From Xanthomonas bromi (lineage in GTDB: Bacteria > Pseudomonadota > Gammaproteobacteria > Xanthomonadales > Xanthomonadaceae): a DNA stretch of 64,000 nt. Below, one piece after another: positions 43,932 to 52,735 of the stretch. The notes below the pieces were generated by a model, which searched no databases, was not told the DNA's origin, and saw only the letters and a program-made list of their open reading frames with translations. The stretch is taken from NCBI RefSeq assembly GCF_900092025.1, contig NZ_FLTX01000006.1:1-64000 (forward strand). The letters are read 5' to 3'. Position 1 is the first letter of the stretch; every line of letters begins with the position of its first letter. The position numbers and the translations under genes were made by a program.

Positions 43932-44396
43932 ATGCAGTCCATCCACCCCCGCGCAGGTGTCGGCGCGCTCACGGCACATCGCCTCGCACGTGGCTTCACC
44001 CTGGTCGAACTCATGGTGGTCATCGTCATCATCGGCCTGCTTGCCACCGTGGTCATGATCAATGTGATGCCCAGCCAGGACCGGGCGATGGTCGAAAAAG
44101 CGCGCGCCGATGTGGCGGTACTGGAGCAGGCGCTGGAAACCTATCGGCTGGACAACCTGAGCTACCCGAGTACCGAGCAAGGCCTGCAAGCCTTGCTCAA
44201 CCCGCCGAGCGGACTGACGCGACCGGAGCGCTATCGGCAGGGCGGCTATATCCGCCGGCTGCCGGAAGATCCATGGGGCCATGCCTACCAGTACCGGCGC
44301 CCGGGCCGCAATGGCGGCTTCGACGTGTACTCGTTCGGCGCAGACGGTGCTGAAGGCGGCGATGCCGACAATGCCGATATCGGCAACTGGCGCTGA
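43932..44396 (+). CDS. gspG: Type II secretion major pseudopilin GspG (XcsG)
   Basis: A 154-residue pseudopilin. Prepilin peptidase would cut at ARG|FTLVELMVVIVIIGLL, leaving the Phe1/Glu5 hydrophobic helix. The globular part has ALETYRLDNLSYPSTEQGL, DPWGHAYQY and the calcium-loop-like end SFGADGAEGGDADNADIGNW. It would form the pseudopilus that pushes exoproteins through the outer membrane. The leader is unusually long (about 20 residues). It is the first intact gene of the operon. Confidence 0.95.
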   Translation: MQSIHPRAGVGALTAHRLARGFTLVELMVVIVIIGLLATVVMINVMPSQDRAMVEKARADVAVLEQALETYRLDNLSYPSTEQGLQALLNPPSGLTRPERYRQGGYIRRLPEDPWGHAYQYRRPGRNGGFDVYSFGADGAEGGDADNADIGNWR

Positions 44397-44441
44397 GTGC
44401 TGGCAGTGTCTGCAGGTTCTGCCACCGCACAGCAATCGCTC

Positions 44442-44912
44442 ATGTGGACGCACATAGCGGCACGACGTGCGCGTGGCTTCACCCTGCTCGAAGTGCTGGC
44501 TGTGCTGGTGATTACCGCGCTCGCCGGCATGCTGGTGGTGATGACCTTGCCGGAGACACGGCGCGATCTGCACGATCATGCCGACTCGCTGGCGAGTGCG
44601 CTGATGCATGCCCGCGATGAGGCGATGATGAGTTTGCGCATGGTGGAGGTGAGCATCGATGCCGGCGGCTATGCGTCCCGTCGTCAGGCGCAGCAGCGGT
44701 GGAGTGCGTTGGACGAACCGCCATTCGCCGCCATGCGCTGGCCGGAGGGCATTCAGGCACAGCTGCCCGCGGGCAGCAAGCAGCTGAGCGTGCGCTTCGA
44801 CCCCACTGGCGCGGCCACGCCGCAACGCATCGCGTTGGGGGATGGCCGGCAGCAGATGCAGGTGGTGGTGGATGCCAACGGCGTGGTGCAGGTCGATGCG
44901 CCATCTCGCTAA
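44442..44912 (+). CDS. gspH: Type II secretion minor pseudopilin GspH (XcsH)
   Basis: A 156-residue pseudopilin with the cleavage site RARG|FTLLEVLAVLVITALA. The C-terminal part is beta-rich with LRMVEVSIDAGGY and GRQQMQVVVDANGVVQV. I chose ATG 44442; a GTG at 44397 directly after the gspG stop would add 15 residues. GspH is a minor pilin of the pseudopilus shaft or tip. The gspI start lies inside its last codons. Confidence 0.88.
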   Translation: MWTHIAARRARGFTLLEVLAVLVITALAGMLVVMTLPETRRDLHDHADSLASALMHARDEAMMSLRMVEVSIDAGGYASRRQAQQRWSALDEPPFAAMRWPEGIQAQLPAGSKQLSVRFDPTGAATPQRIALGDGRQQMQVVVDANGVVQVDAPSR

Positions 44913-45276
44913 TGCAAGCACAGCGGGCGGATTCTCGCTGCTCGAACTGATGGTCGCGCTGGCGATCTTCGGCATGGCCGTGGTCGGCCTATTGAACCTG
45001 TCCGGTGAAAGCACCCGCACTGCGGTGGTGCTGGCAGAGCGCGCCTTGGCCACGGTGGTGGCGGAAAATCAGGCGATCGAGGCGACACTGGCGCCAGCGT
45101 CCGCCGTGCGCGCGCCTGCGAACGGGCAAGTGGAGCTCGGCGGACGCAGCTGGGAGTGGCAACGTCAGTCGATGCCAGCGGGCGCTGCAGGCCTGTTGCG
45201 GATCGAGGTGCGCGTGCGTGCCGCAGGCCAGGCGCAGGAAGTTGCCAGCCTCAGCGTGTTGCGGAGTGCCGAATGA
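44896..45276 (+). CDS. gspI: Type II secretion minor pseudopilin GspI (XcsI)
   Basis: A 126-residue pseudopilin with leader MRHLANASTAGG cut before FSLLELMVALAIFGMAVVGL. The remainder has VAENQAIEATL, a typical GspI segment. GspI nucleates the tip complex with GspJ and GspK. ATG 44896 overlaps gspH by 17 bases and its end overlaps gspJ, so the minor pilins are translationally coupled. Confidence 0.9.
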   Translation: MRHLANASTAGGFSLLELMVALAIFGMAVVGLLNLSGESTRTAVVLAERALATVVAENQAIEATLAPASAVRAPANGQVELGGRSWEWQRQSMPAGAAGLLRIEVRVRAAGQAQEVASLSVLRSAE

Positions 45277-45874
45277 TCCGCAGCAGCGCACGCGCGGCTT
45301 CACCTTGATCGAACTGCTGGTGGCCTTGGCGGTGTTCGCGCTGGTCGCCGCAGCCGCGGTGGCGGTGATGCGGCAGAGCATCGATCAGCGCGATGCCGTG
45401 CGCGCGCGGCTGCAACAGATCCGCGACTTTCAGCTTGCCCATGGTCTGCTGCGCAGCGACCTGCAGCAGGCTGCGGTGCGGCGCACCCGCAACGACGACG
45501 GCAGCGCCGCACGCAGCGCATTTATCGCGAGTGCGCCCGGTACGCATGGGCCGTTGTTTGGATTCGTGCGGCGTGGCTGGAGCAACCCGGACCAGGCGCC
45601 GCGTGCATCGCTGCAATACGTGGAATACCGCGTGGTGGAGGGACGGCTGGAGCGCAGTGCACGCTCCGCGCTCGACGGCGCGGCAGCCGGCACGCCGCAA
45701 GTGCTGTTGCGCGGTGTGCGCTCGGCGGTGATGGCATTCCATTACCGCACGCAATGGAGCGATGGCTGCAGCGGCGGTCTGGAAGCATTGCCGGATGCCG
45801 TCGCGTTGGAGCTGGAGCTGGAACACTGGGGACGCGTGCGCCAGCTATTCCTGCTGCCGGAGGGGCGCACGTGA
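45266..45874 (+). CDS. gspJ: Type II secretion minor pseudopilin GspJ (XcsJ)
   Basis: A 202-residue pseudopilin with QQRTRG|FTLIELLVALAVFALV at its start, a long N-terminal helix (MRQSIDQRDAVRARLQQIRD), and a beta domain. GTG 45266 is the only start that gives a short leader and it overlaps gspI by 11 bases. It forms the tip with GspI and GspK. The stop overlaps the gspK GTG. Confidence 0.9.
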   Translation: MPNDPQQRTRGFTLIELLVALAVFALVAAAAVAVMRQSIDQRDAVRARLQQIRDFQLAHGLLRSDLQQAAVRRTRNDDGSAARSAFIASAPGTHGPLFGFVRRGWSNPDQAPRASLQYVEYRVVEGRLERSARSALDGAAAGTPQVLLRGVRSAVMAFHYRTQWSDGCSGGLEALPDAVALELELEHWGRVRQLFLLPEGRT

Positions 45875-46863
45875 GGGCGCTGCATGCACCTGCCGGGCAA
45901 CGCGGCGTCGCCTTGCTGACGGTGTTGCTGCTGGTTGCCGTCATGACCTTGCTGATGGCTGACGTGCTGGAGGATTTGCGCTTTGGCCTGCGCCGTAGCG
46001 GCAATGGCGAGGCGATGACGCAGGCGCAGTGGTACGCGCTGGGCAGCGAGGCGGTCGCACGGCAACGGTTGCAGGCCTTGGCCAAGCGCGACCCGCTGCG
46101 CACCACGCTGGACGGCGGCTGGAACGACCAACCGATCCGTTTTCCGCTGGACCACGGGGCCGTGAGCGTGCGTCTGCGCGATCGCGGCGGCTGCTTCAAC
46201 CCCAATAGCGTGGTTGTCGGTGCGCCCGAACAATGGCAGCGCAGCGATGAGGGCGCACGTCAATATCGCGCGTTGTTGGACGTGCTCGGCATCGTCCCGC
46301 AACAGGCGCAGGCATTGACCGCTGCATTGGTGGACTGGATCGACAGCGACACACAGCCGGGCACGCAAGGCGCCGAAGACGACCGCTATCTGCAGGCCGC
46401 CGTGCCGCTGCGCACCGGTGCCACCTTGTTGGCAGGCGTCAGCGAACTGCGCGCCATCGTCGGCTACACGCCGCAACTGATCGCGCAACTGCAGCCGTAT
46501 GTCTGTGCATTGCCGGAAGGGCGCTTGTCGCCGATCAACGTCAACGCGCTGCGCCCGGAGGATGCGCCGGTGCTGGTGGCGTTGACCGACGGTGCACTGG
46601 AGTTGCCGGCCGCGCGACGCGTTATCGCAGCACGACCGGCCGGAGGATGGCGCGACGTCAGGATGTTTCTGAGCCAGCCGGCGTTGCTGCAGGCCGAGTT
46701 GTCCAATGCAGTCCTGGAACAGCTCGAACTACGCACCCGCTATTTTTCTCTCTACAGCCAGGTCGACCACGCCGGCGCGCAGGTCATGCTGGATGCCTTG
46801 CTGCAGCAGGATCCTTCGGGACGTGTGCGGCTGGTGGCGCGCCAATGGAGTTCTGACCAATGA
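45871..46863 (+). CDS. gspK: Type II secretion tip pseudopilin GspK (XcsK)
   Basis: A 330-residue protein of the usual GspK size. The leader ends QRG before VALLTVLLLVAVMTLL, without Glu5, as normal for GspK. The large domain includes NPNSVVVG, DWIDSDTQPGTQGAEDDRYL (the metal-binding region) and INVNALRPEDAPVL. It caps the pseudopilus. It starts with GTG 45871 inside the gspJ stop and overlaps gspL by four bases. Confidence 0.9.
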   Translation: MRALHAPAGQRGVALLTVLLLVAVMTLLMADVLEDLRFGLRRSGNGEAMTQAQWYALGSEAVARQRLQALAKRDPLRTTLDGGWNDQPIRFPLDHGAVSVRLRDRGGCFNPNSVVVGAPEQWQRSDEGARQYRALLDVLGIVPQQAQALTAALVDWIDSDTQPGTQGAEDDRYLQAAVPLRTGATLLAGVSELRAIVGYTPQLIAQLQPYVCALPEGRLSPINVNALRPEDAPVLVALTDGALELPAARRVIAARPAGGWRDVRMFLSQPALLQAELSNAVLEQLELRTRYFSLYSQVDHAGAQVMLDALLQQDPSGRVRLVARQWSSDQ

Positions 46864-47955
46864 GTACCACCTTGCTGTTGTTGCCGGCCGATGCCACCGC
46901 GCAAGCCACCGCCGTGCGCGTGGATGCGCAGGGCCGGGTGCAGTCGGTGGGCGAAGCCAGCACGCCGCGCGAACCATCCGCACGCACTGTTCTGGTGGTG
47001 CCGGGCGTGGATGTGCATCTACGCTGGTTGACCTTGCCCGACCGCAGCATCGCGCAATCAGTGGCCGCTGCCCGCCTGCAATTAGCCGAGCATGTGGCGG
47101 TCGAAACGCAGGGCTTGCATGTCGTGATCGCCGATCGCGCTGATGCCGATGGCACGCGTTTGGTTGCTGCGGTGGACAGCGGGGTGATGCAGCAGTGGTT
47201 GGCGCGCGTAGCGCAGCTCGGCATCGTACCCGATGCGGTGGTGCCGGACTGCCTGTTGCTGGAGCCCTGCGCCGATGCGCCGGCAGCGGTGATGCACTGG
47301 GATGGCCGCTGGCTGATCCGCGGCGCTGGCCTGGCCTGCAGCCTGCAGTCTGGAGCCGGAGGCGGCGCGCATGCTGCTGGGCGATCGCGCGCCGGCACAA
47401 GCGCCGAAGGCCGAGACTGCGCTGTCCATTGCCTGCTTTGCGCGCTGCGCGCCACACCTGCCGATCACTCTTCTGCAGCACGCGTTCGCGAAGCAGAAGG
47501 CCGTTGTGCAGACGCTCACCCTGCGCCGGCTTACCGCCGTGGCCGCGGTGGTGCTGCTCTCGCCGATGGTGCTGTTGCTGGCGCAGACCTTGCGCTACGA
47601 GATCGGCGCGCGCGTGCTGCAAGGGCGCGCCGCCGCACAGTTGGGGGTGCGCGATGCAGCGGCGGTGCCGGCCGCACTGCAGGCACATCGGCAGGCGGGA
47701 ACCGCGGCCGATCGCCTGGCTGTGCAACTGCGTACCTTGTTCGCAGCGGTCGATGCCCTTCCGGGTGCGGAACTGGATCAGCTCGATTACCAGCCCGCAC
47801 AGCCACTGCGCGCGACCTTGCTGTCCCCCGATGGTGCAAGCCTGCAACAGCTTTCTGCGCGGCTTGCCGACGCGGGCTGGCACGTACAGCCCGGCAGCAG
47901 TCAGGTCGAGGACGATCGCCTGCGCACGCCGTTCGCACTGGAGCCGTTGCGATGA
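46860..47955 (+). pseudogene. gspL: Type II secretion platform protein GspL (XcsL), frameshifted
   Basis: The N-terminal actin-like cytoplasmic domain is read in frame 3 from ATG 46860 (MSTTLLLLPADATAQATAVR) to about residue 158. The rest, EPEAARMLLGDRAPAQ onward, including the transmembrane segment LTAVAAVVLLSPMVLLLAQT and the periplasmic domain, is in another frame ending at 47955. A perfect 7-bp duplication GCCTGCA at 47334-47347 accounts for the shift; deleting one copy restores LACSLEPEAARMLLG. GspL links the ATPase GspE to the platform, so the system would be disabled here even without the upstream deletion. A sequencing error cannot be excluded. Confidence 0.85.
47334..47347 (+). repeat. 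Frameshifting tandem duplication of GCCTGCA in gspL
   Basis: Two adjacent perfect copies of GCCTGCA lie exactly at the point where the gspL reading frame changes. Confidence 0.9.
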
Positions 47956-48431
47956 AGGCAGGTTTGCAGCAGCGTGGTACTCAGTGGTGGCAGACGCGTG
48001 CGCCGCGAGAGCGGCGCATGCTGGGCGTGATGTGCGCCGCGCTGGCAGCATTCGTCGGTTGGTATGCGCTTTACGTCCCACTGCGGCACTGGCATGCCCG
48101 GGCTTGGGCGCACTACGCCGATGCCGCGCAGCTGGTTCTCGATGCATCGGCGCAGACAGCAACGACCAAGCGCGTTACCGCGCCGGGCAACGCGGCATTG
48201 GCCCAGATCATCGCAAGCAGCGCACGCGAGGCCGGCGTCAACATCAGCTCCCAGCAGCGCAGCGCCTCGGGCGGGATGGACGTACAGATCGATGCGGTCA
48301 GCGCCGACGCCTTGTTCGGCTGGCTCGAGCGGTTGCGGCAAGCACATGGGCTGGCGCCGACCCAGCTGAGCGTCGTACGCGATCAGGGCCAACTCCGCGT
48401 ACGCTGCGGGTTTGCGGAATCTGTCCCATGA
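47952..48431 (+). CDS. gspM: Type II secretion platform protein GspM (XcsM)
   Basis: A 159-residue bitopic protein with a short basic cytoplasmic start, one transmembrane segment (MLGVMCAALAAFVGWYALYV) and a periplasmic ferredoxin-like domain containing SAREAGVNISSQQRS and LFGWLERLRQAHGLAPTQLS. It partners GspL. Its ATG overlaps the gspL stop (ATGA). The N-terminal frame of the broken gspL reads straight into this gene, so a gspL-gspM read-through product of 523 residues is formally possible. Confidence 0.88.
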   Translation: MKAGLQQRGTQWWQTRAPRERRMLGVMCAALAAFVGWYALYVPLRHWHARAWAHYADAAQLVLDASAQTATTKRVTAPGNAALAQIIASSAREAGVNISSQQRSASGGMDVQIDAVSADALFGWLERLRQAHGLAPTQLSVVRDQGQLRVRCGFAESVP

Positions 48432-49147
48432 CGCGTCTGGGTTGGGTGTTGGTCTTCCTGTCGATGGTAGGCATTGCGTTGCTGGCATCGCTGCCGTTGC
48501 GCCTGGTGCTGCCGCGCGAGGGCTTGCCGTTCTCTGTGCTGGACGTGGAGGGCCCGCTATGGGCCGGCACGTTGCGTCAGGTGCAATGGCAAGGCATGGC
48601 GCTCGGCGATGTCGCAGTGCGGCCGCGCCTCTGGCCGCTGTTGCGTGGCGAGCGTGAGGTGCACCTGCAGTCCACGCAGCTGCAACTGCTGCTGGTGGAT
48701 GGCGCGCAACACGGCATTCGCAATGCACAGGGCCAGCTCCTGTTGCGTCAGCCAGGTGGCGTGGCGCTGGTCGATCTGGCGTTGCAGTTGCAGCAGGTAG
48801 ATCTGCTGTTCGATGCCACTGGCTGCGTGCAGGCGCGGGGGCGGGTCAGCCTGCAACTGCTGGCGAGCGGTGCGGGTGAGCTACCCGGTCTGCCGCCGTT
48901 GCGGTTGTCCGGGCAGCCGGCGTGCGTGGATGACACCGCCGTGCTGACCCTGTTGCCCGACACCGCGCTGCCTGCCGGCGTGCAGGCCGAGGCACAGCTG
49001 CAACTCTGGCGCGATGGGCGCTGGCAGCTGCAGTCGCGGGTCGATCCAGCGCAGGACGCAGTGTTGGGCGTCGGCCTGCAATTGCTGGGCTTCGCTGCCA
49101 CCCCGGAGCGCGGATTTCTGCGCAACGACCAGGGTCGGTTGCGCTAG
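48428..49147 (+). CDS. gspN: Type II secretion protein GspN (XcsN)
   Basis: A 239-residue protein with an N-terminal membrane segment (WVLVFLSMVGIALLASLPL) and a repetitive beta-rich periplasmic domain: LDVEGPLWAGTLRQVQWQG, LQSTQLQLLL, LDLALQLQQVDLLF. GspN is an optional periplasmic or inner-membrane component present in Xps/Xcs-type systems of xanthomonads. It overlaps gspM by four bases and ends the operon. Confidence 0.85.
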   Translation: MTRLGWVLVFLSMVGIALLASLPLRLVLPREGLPFSVLDVEGPLWAGTLRQVQWQGMALGDVAVRPRLWPLLRGEREVHLQSTQLQLLLVDGAQHGIRNAQGQLLLRQPGGVALVDLALQLQQVDLLFDATGCVQARGRVSLQLLASGAGELPGLPPLRLSGQPACVDDTAVLTLLPDTALPAGVQAEAQLQLWRDGRWQLQSRVDPAQDAVLGVGLQLLGFAATPERGFLRNDQGRLR

Positions 49148-49447
49148 ACGCGGCGTGACTGCCTGCGCGCCGTAGCAAAGCTCTCGTGCACCCATCAGTG
49201 CGCACGCGTCATGCATGACGCAGGCGTTTCGGCCAAGGTGAGGGCGGGCTGGCTTGTCCGCTGACAACGTTGTCGTCGTGGTGCTGCGCTCAGTCATCGC
49301 GGTAGTCGCTCGCCTGGGCAAGGAGACGTGGCACCTCGGTTTGGATCGCACATGAGCACGTTGCCAAGGACTGTGATGCAGCACGCAATGAGTGCGATGC
49401 CTGGACCACCGCATCGACCGCACGGAATTGGTCTGGTCGATAAGAAT

Positions 49448-49465
49448 TGGTCGGTGACTGGTCCC
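49448..49465 (+). promoter_or_regulatory. Candidate NagQ-type operator (direct repeat)
   Basis: TGGTCGG and TGGTCCC are separated by four bases. This matches the layout of the site before nagQ (TGGTACT-N4-TGGACCT) and of NagQ boxes as I remember them from X. campestris (two imperfect TGGTATT copies 4 bp apart). It lies 406 bases from the receptor start, so its role is uncertain. Confidence 0.3.
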
Positions 49466-49560
49466 GTGACAACGATGCCCGTCACGCAGCTCGGTACTCT
49501 GCAGCACCGTCGAAGGCGAATCACAGCAGGCATCCGGCGCCTAATCAGCCACCGATCGAA

Positions 49561-49574
49561 CACTTTCGAAAGTG
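49561..49574. promoter_or_regulatory. Perfect 14-base palindrome, possible LacI-type operator
   Basis: CACTTTCGAAAGTG is its own reverse complement and has the central CG common to LacI-family operators. It is about 300 bases upstream of the receptor ATG. The locus encodes a LacI regulator (NagR), but the sequence is not the NagR box I remember. Confidence 0.35.
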
Positions 49575-49870
49575 ACTGTTGACACGATCTTTTAGAGACC
49601 ATAAGAATCAACTCCACTGAATTGGTACTTTCCAGTCAGCGCCGTTGGTCAGCAATGGCATGCGGTGTTCGTCCCGGCAGGGACGCGGCATCGGCACCCA
49701 CGGGGGGCCGTATGGGGTGCTCGCAGACAACAGATCGCAGGCGGTTCCGGACGTCCGGGACGGGTGGCCTGTGCGCGTGTAGTTGGTGACCCAACGCGGG
49801 GATCTGTCATCGCTGATCGATCGGAATGCCAGTCGCGTCGTCGTCCAGCCATTCCACTTCAGGATTTCTC

Positions 49871-52579
49871 ATGTCAGCTCTCCCGCGTGCCCCGCTGCGT
49901 TGTTATTCGCCCTCGTCGCTGTCCATTGCCATCGCGCTGTCGTTGCTTGCCGGCAGCTCCAACGCGCAGGCGCAGGAAGCGCCGCCGGCGGCATCGGCGC
50001 AGATCTCCCAGCTCGACACCGTCAAGGTCACCAGCTCGTACCAGAAGAGCCTGATCACCGCGATGGACAACAAGCGCGACGACGTGCGCATGACCGACGG
50101 AATCTCGGCGCAGGACATCGGCAAGTTCCCCGCCGAAAACATCGCCGAGGCGATCCAGCGCATTCCCGGCGTGCAGATCTCCACCATCAACGGGCGCGGC
50201 TCCACCATCAGCGTGCGTGGCCTGGGGCCGCAGTACTCGGCCACTACCATCAATGGACAAGTGATCAAGAGTGCCGATTTCACCGATGGATTCCGCTACG
50301 ACATCATCCAGCCGGAAGTGGCCGCCGGGATCGAGGTGATCAAATCGCCATCGGCGGACATGGATGCCGGTGGCCTGTCGGGCACGGTCGACATCAACAC
50401 CACCAAACCACTGGACTACCAACAGACCAAGCTGTTGTTCTCGGCCAAGACCCAATATTCCGAATTTGCCGGCGGCTCGCCAACGCCCAAGGGCGTGCTG
50501 ACCTATATCGACCAGTTCAAGTTCGGTGGAGGCGATCTTGGCGTGTTTCTCAGTGCCGGCTATCAAAAGCTCAGGGACCGCGCCGATTATCTGTGGATCG
50601 ACCGTTGGTATACGCAAGACACCGACGCCGGCACCTTGTATATCCCACGCCGCCCGCGTTATCGCTCGATCGAGCGCGAGACGGCGCGCAAGATGTTCGA
50701 TGGCGGGTTGCAGTGGAAGCCCAGCGAGCAGCTGGAAATGAACCTCACTGCGCTGTATTCGCAGGACAAGACCGCCAACGACATGAACCAGTTGGTGTAC
50801 TCGTTCGAGCGCAATCCGCTGACGGTGCTGCAGACCAACGGGCTGACCGCCACACGGGTGTCGGCATCGGATTACTGGCTGGAGAACAATCACCAGGTCG
50901 AACAACACGATCTGTCCACGCAGTTGCTCACCTACGACTTCAAATGGAAGGGCGATGCCTGGACGCTCAGTGGCGCGGCCAATTACACCCAGGGCAAGAC
51001 CGACGAGAACGAGCGCGCCGCGATCCTGGGCCGGATCCCCTCGGCGACGCTGCTGGATACCTCCAATCCCGATGCGATCTCGCTGACCACCGATGCCGAC
51101 GCCACCGATGCCAGCGCCTGGAACAAGACCAATCTGGTGCGTAGCGAATACCCCAACGGCTCCATCCAGTCGCTCAGCAACAAGGAATGGTCGCTGCAGC
51201 TGGATGCCGAGCGGTATCTGGAGCTGGGTCCGTTGAACGCGGTGCGCTTCGGTGCCAAATACCGCCGCGAGACCTTCGATCGCGATGTGCGCCGGCGCGA
51301 TTTCCTGTACTTGCTCAGGACCGGTGCGGTGTCGGGCTTCGATATGTTCCCGGAACTGTCTGCCGCCAACAGCACGGTCAATCATTTTCTCGACGGGCAG
51401 CTGGCCTCGCAGGACAGCTGGGTCACCCCGGACATCGCGGCGTATGCGCGCTCGCTGGCGGCTGCGGGCATTACGGTGCCCGTCCTGTTTGCGCCGCAAA
51501 GCAGCTACAGCATCGAGAACGATATCTCGTCCGCCTATGCGATGGCGCGCATCGATACCGATGTCGGCAGCATGCGTCTGCGCGGCAACGTCGGCATGCG
51601 CTACGAAAATACCAAGCGCACCACTGATACCTACCTGACCCAGGCACAGGCCGTCAGCGATGACGCCAATGTGGTGATCGGCAACGCGCGTGCGCCGTAT
51701 GAGTATTCCAACTGGCTGCCCAGCCTGAATCTGGTGCTGGACATGCGTGAAGACCTGTTGCTGCGCTTTGCGGCCGCCAAGGTGCTGGTGCGGCCGATTC
51801 TCGACAGCGATACCGCCATCGCCTCGACGATCTCCACTGGGACCAATACCGGCGGCACCACCACCTTCATCGTCACCCAGGGGCAGACCGATCTGAAGGC
51901 GCTGACCGCCGGCCAGGCCGACTTGAGCCTGGAGTGGTATTACGGCAAAGGCGGCGCGTTGACGGTGGCCGGGTTCTGGAAAAACATCAAGAACGGCACG
52001 TTCAATCGCATCGTCTGTCCGGCCGCTTTCAACGGCATTGCGCTGTCCAGCAATGCAGCCGGCGACTGCGTGAGCAGTGACGGCGATATCTACGAGATCA
52101 CCGCCACCACCAACGATCCGAGCAAGGTCAAGATCCGCGGTTACGAGCTGGGCTGGACCCAGTCACTGGATGCCTGGCTGCCGATCGACGGCTTCGGGGT
52201 GACCACCAATTTCACCCGGGTCATTCCGCAGCGCGATACCGATTTCAAGATCCGCAACCTGTCCGAACAGACCTGGAACGCCACCGCGTATTGGGAGAGT
52301 GAGCACTACTCGGCACGCCTCTCGCTCAACCATCGCAGCGAGTACGAACAGGACAGCAGCGACAGTTTCTTCGCGCGCGAAGGCCATGTCATGAAGGCGC
52401 GCACGCAACTGGATGCGGTCCTTGGCTACCAGGTCAACGACAAGCTGAGCTTCCAGCTGGGCGGCCTGAATCTCACCAACCGAAAGGAAGAAGCGTACAA
52501 GGACATCCCCAGCCGCTGGCAGATGACCGGCGTCACCGGTCGCAGCTACTACCTGTCGATGCAGTGGGACATGCTTTGA
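49871..52579 (+). CDS. TonB-dependent receptor for glycan or amino-sugar oligosaccharide
   Basis: A 902-residue TonB-dependent receptor of the Caulobacter type. The signal peptide (LSIAIALSLLAGSSNAQAQ) precedes a TonB-box-like LDTVKVTSS. The plug has ISAQDIGKFPAENIAEAIQR, IPGVQISTINGRGSTISVRG and GGLSGTVDINTTKPLD, followed by a barrel ending GRSYYLSMQWDML. Large receptors of this class import oligosaccharides in xanthomonad carbohydrate-utilisation loci. The gene is 156 bases in front of two periplasmic glycosidase genes and the nag cluster, which suggests it imports a GlcNAc-containing glycan. ATG 49871 gives the signal peptide; the frame opens at 49826. Confidence 0.93.
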   Translation: MSALPRAPLRCYSPSSLSIAIALSLLAGSSNAQAQEAPPAASAQISQLDTVKVTSSYQKSLITAMDNKRDDVRMTDGISAQDIGKFPAENIAEAIQRIPGVQISTINGRGSTISVRGLGPQYSATTINGQVIKSADFTDGFRYDIIQPEVAAGIEVIKSPSADMDAGGLSGTVDINTTKPLDYQQTKLLFSAKTQYSEFAGGSPTPKGVLTYIDQFKFGGGDLGVFLSAGYQKLRDRADYLWIDRWYTQDTDAGTLYIPRRPRYRSIERETARKMFDGGLQWKPSEQLEMNLTALYSQDKTANDMNQLVYSFERNPLTVLQTNGLTATRVSASDYWLENNHQVEQHDLSTQLLTYDFKWKGDAWTLSGAANYTQGKTDENERAAILGRIPSATLLDTSNPDAISLTTDADATDASAWNKTNLVRSEYPNGSIQSLSNKEWSLQLDAERYLELGPLNAVRFGAKYRRETFDRDVRRRDFLYLLRTGAVSGFDMFPELSAANSTVNHFLDGQLASQDSWVTPDIAAYARSLAAAGITVPVLFAPQSSYSIENDISSAYAMARIDTDVGSMRLRGNVGMRYENTKRTTDTYLTQAQAVSDDANVVIGNARAPYEYSNWLPSLNLVLDMREDLLLRFAAAKVLVRPILDSDTAIASTISTGTNTGGTTTFIVTQGQTDLKALTAGQADLSLEWYYGKGGALTVAGFWKNIKNGTFNRIVCPAAFNGIALSSNAAGDCVSSDGDIYEITATTNDPSKVKIRGYELGWTQSLDAWLPIDGFGVTTNFTRVIPQRDTDFKIRNLSEQTWNATAYWESEHYSARLSLNHRSEYEQDSSDSFFAREGHVMKARTQLDAVLGYQVNDKLSFQLGGLNLTNRKEEAYKDIPSRWQMTGVTGRSYYLSMQWDML

Positions 52580-52735
52580 TGCGCGACCAGCGCGCCTCGG
52601 GCCGCCGTACGCAGTTGCGTGCGGCGGCTAGCAGCGAATGCAACGGTGCAGGTGCGGTGGACGCGTGCCCGGCAACGGCAGCCGCGCAGGCACGACGCGG
52701 CGTGCATGCAATCCACTTGACCGGCGGGCGTTGCC

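Larger units (their letters stand above)
49148..49870. other. Long upstream region of the glycan-utilisation receptor
   Basis: This 723-base gap has no supported gene. It holds several TGGTC-type repeats (three copies within 49430-49465 and one TGGTACT at 49623), a 14-base palindrome at 49561-49574 and an AT-richer stretch near 49560-49630. It probably contains the promoter and operators for the TonB-dependent receptor gene. Confidence 0.5.

Noticed and set aside
43397-44353. A 318-codon plus-strand frame over the oxygenase and gspG
   Set aside because: It is an Arg/Ala-rich shadow of the oxygenase antisense strand and of gspG in another register.
46860-48431. A single 523-residue GspL-GspM fusion protein
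   Set aside because: The middle of this frame is Arg/Ala-rich nonsense between the duplication and the gspM start, while the real GspL continuation is in another frame. The fusion is a by-product of the frameshift.
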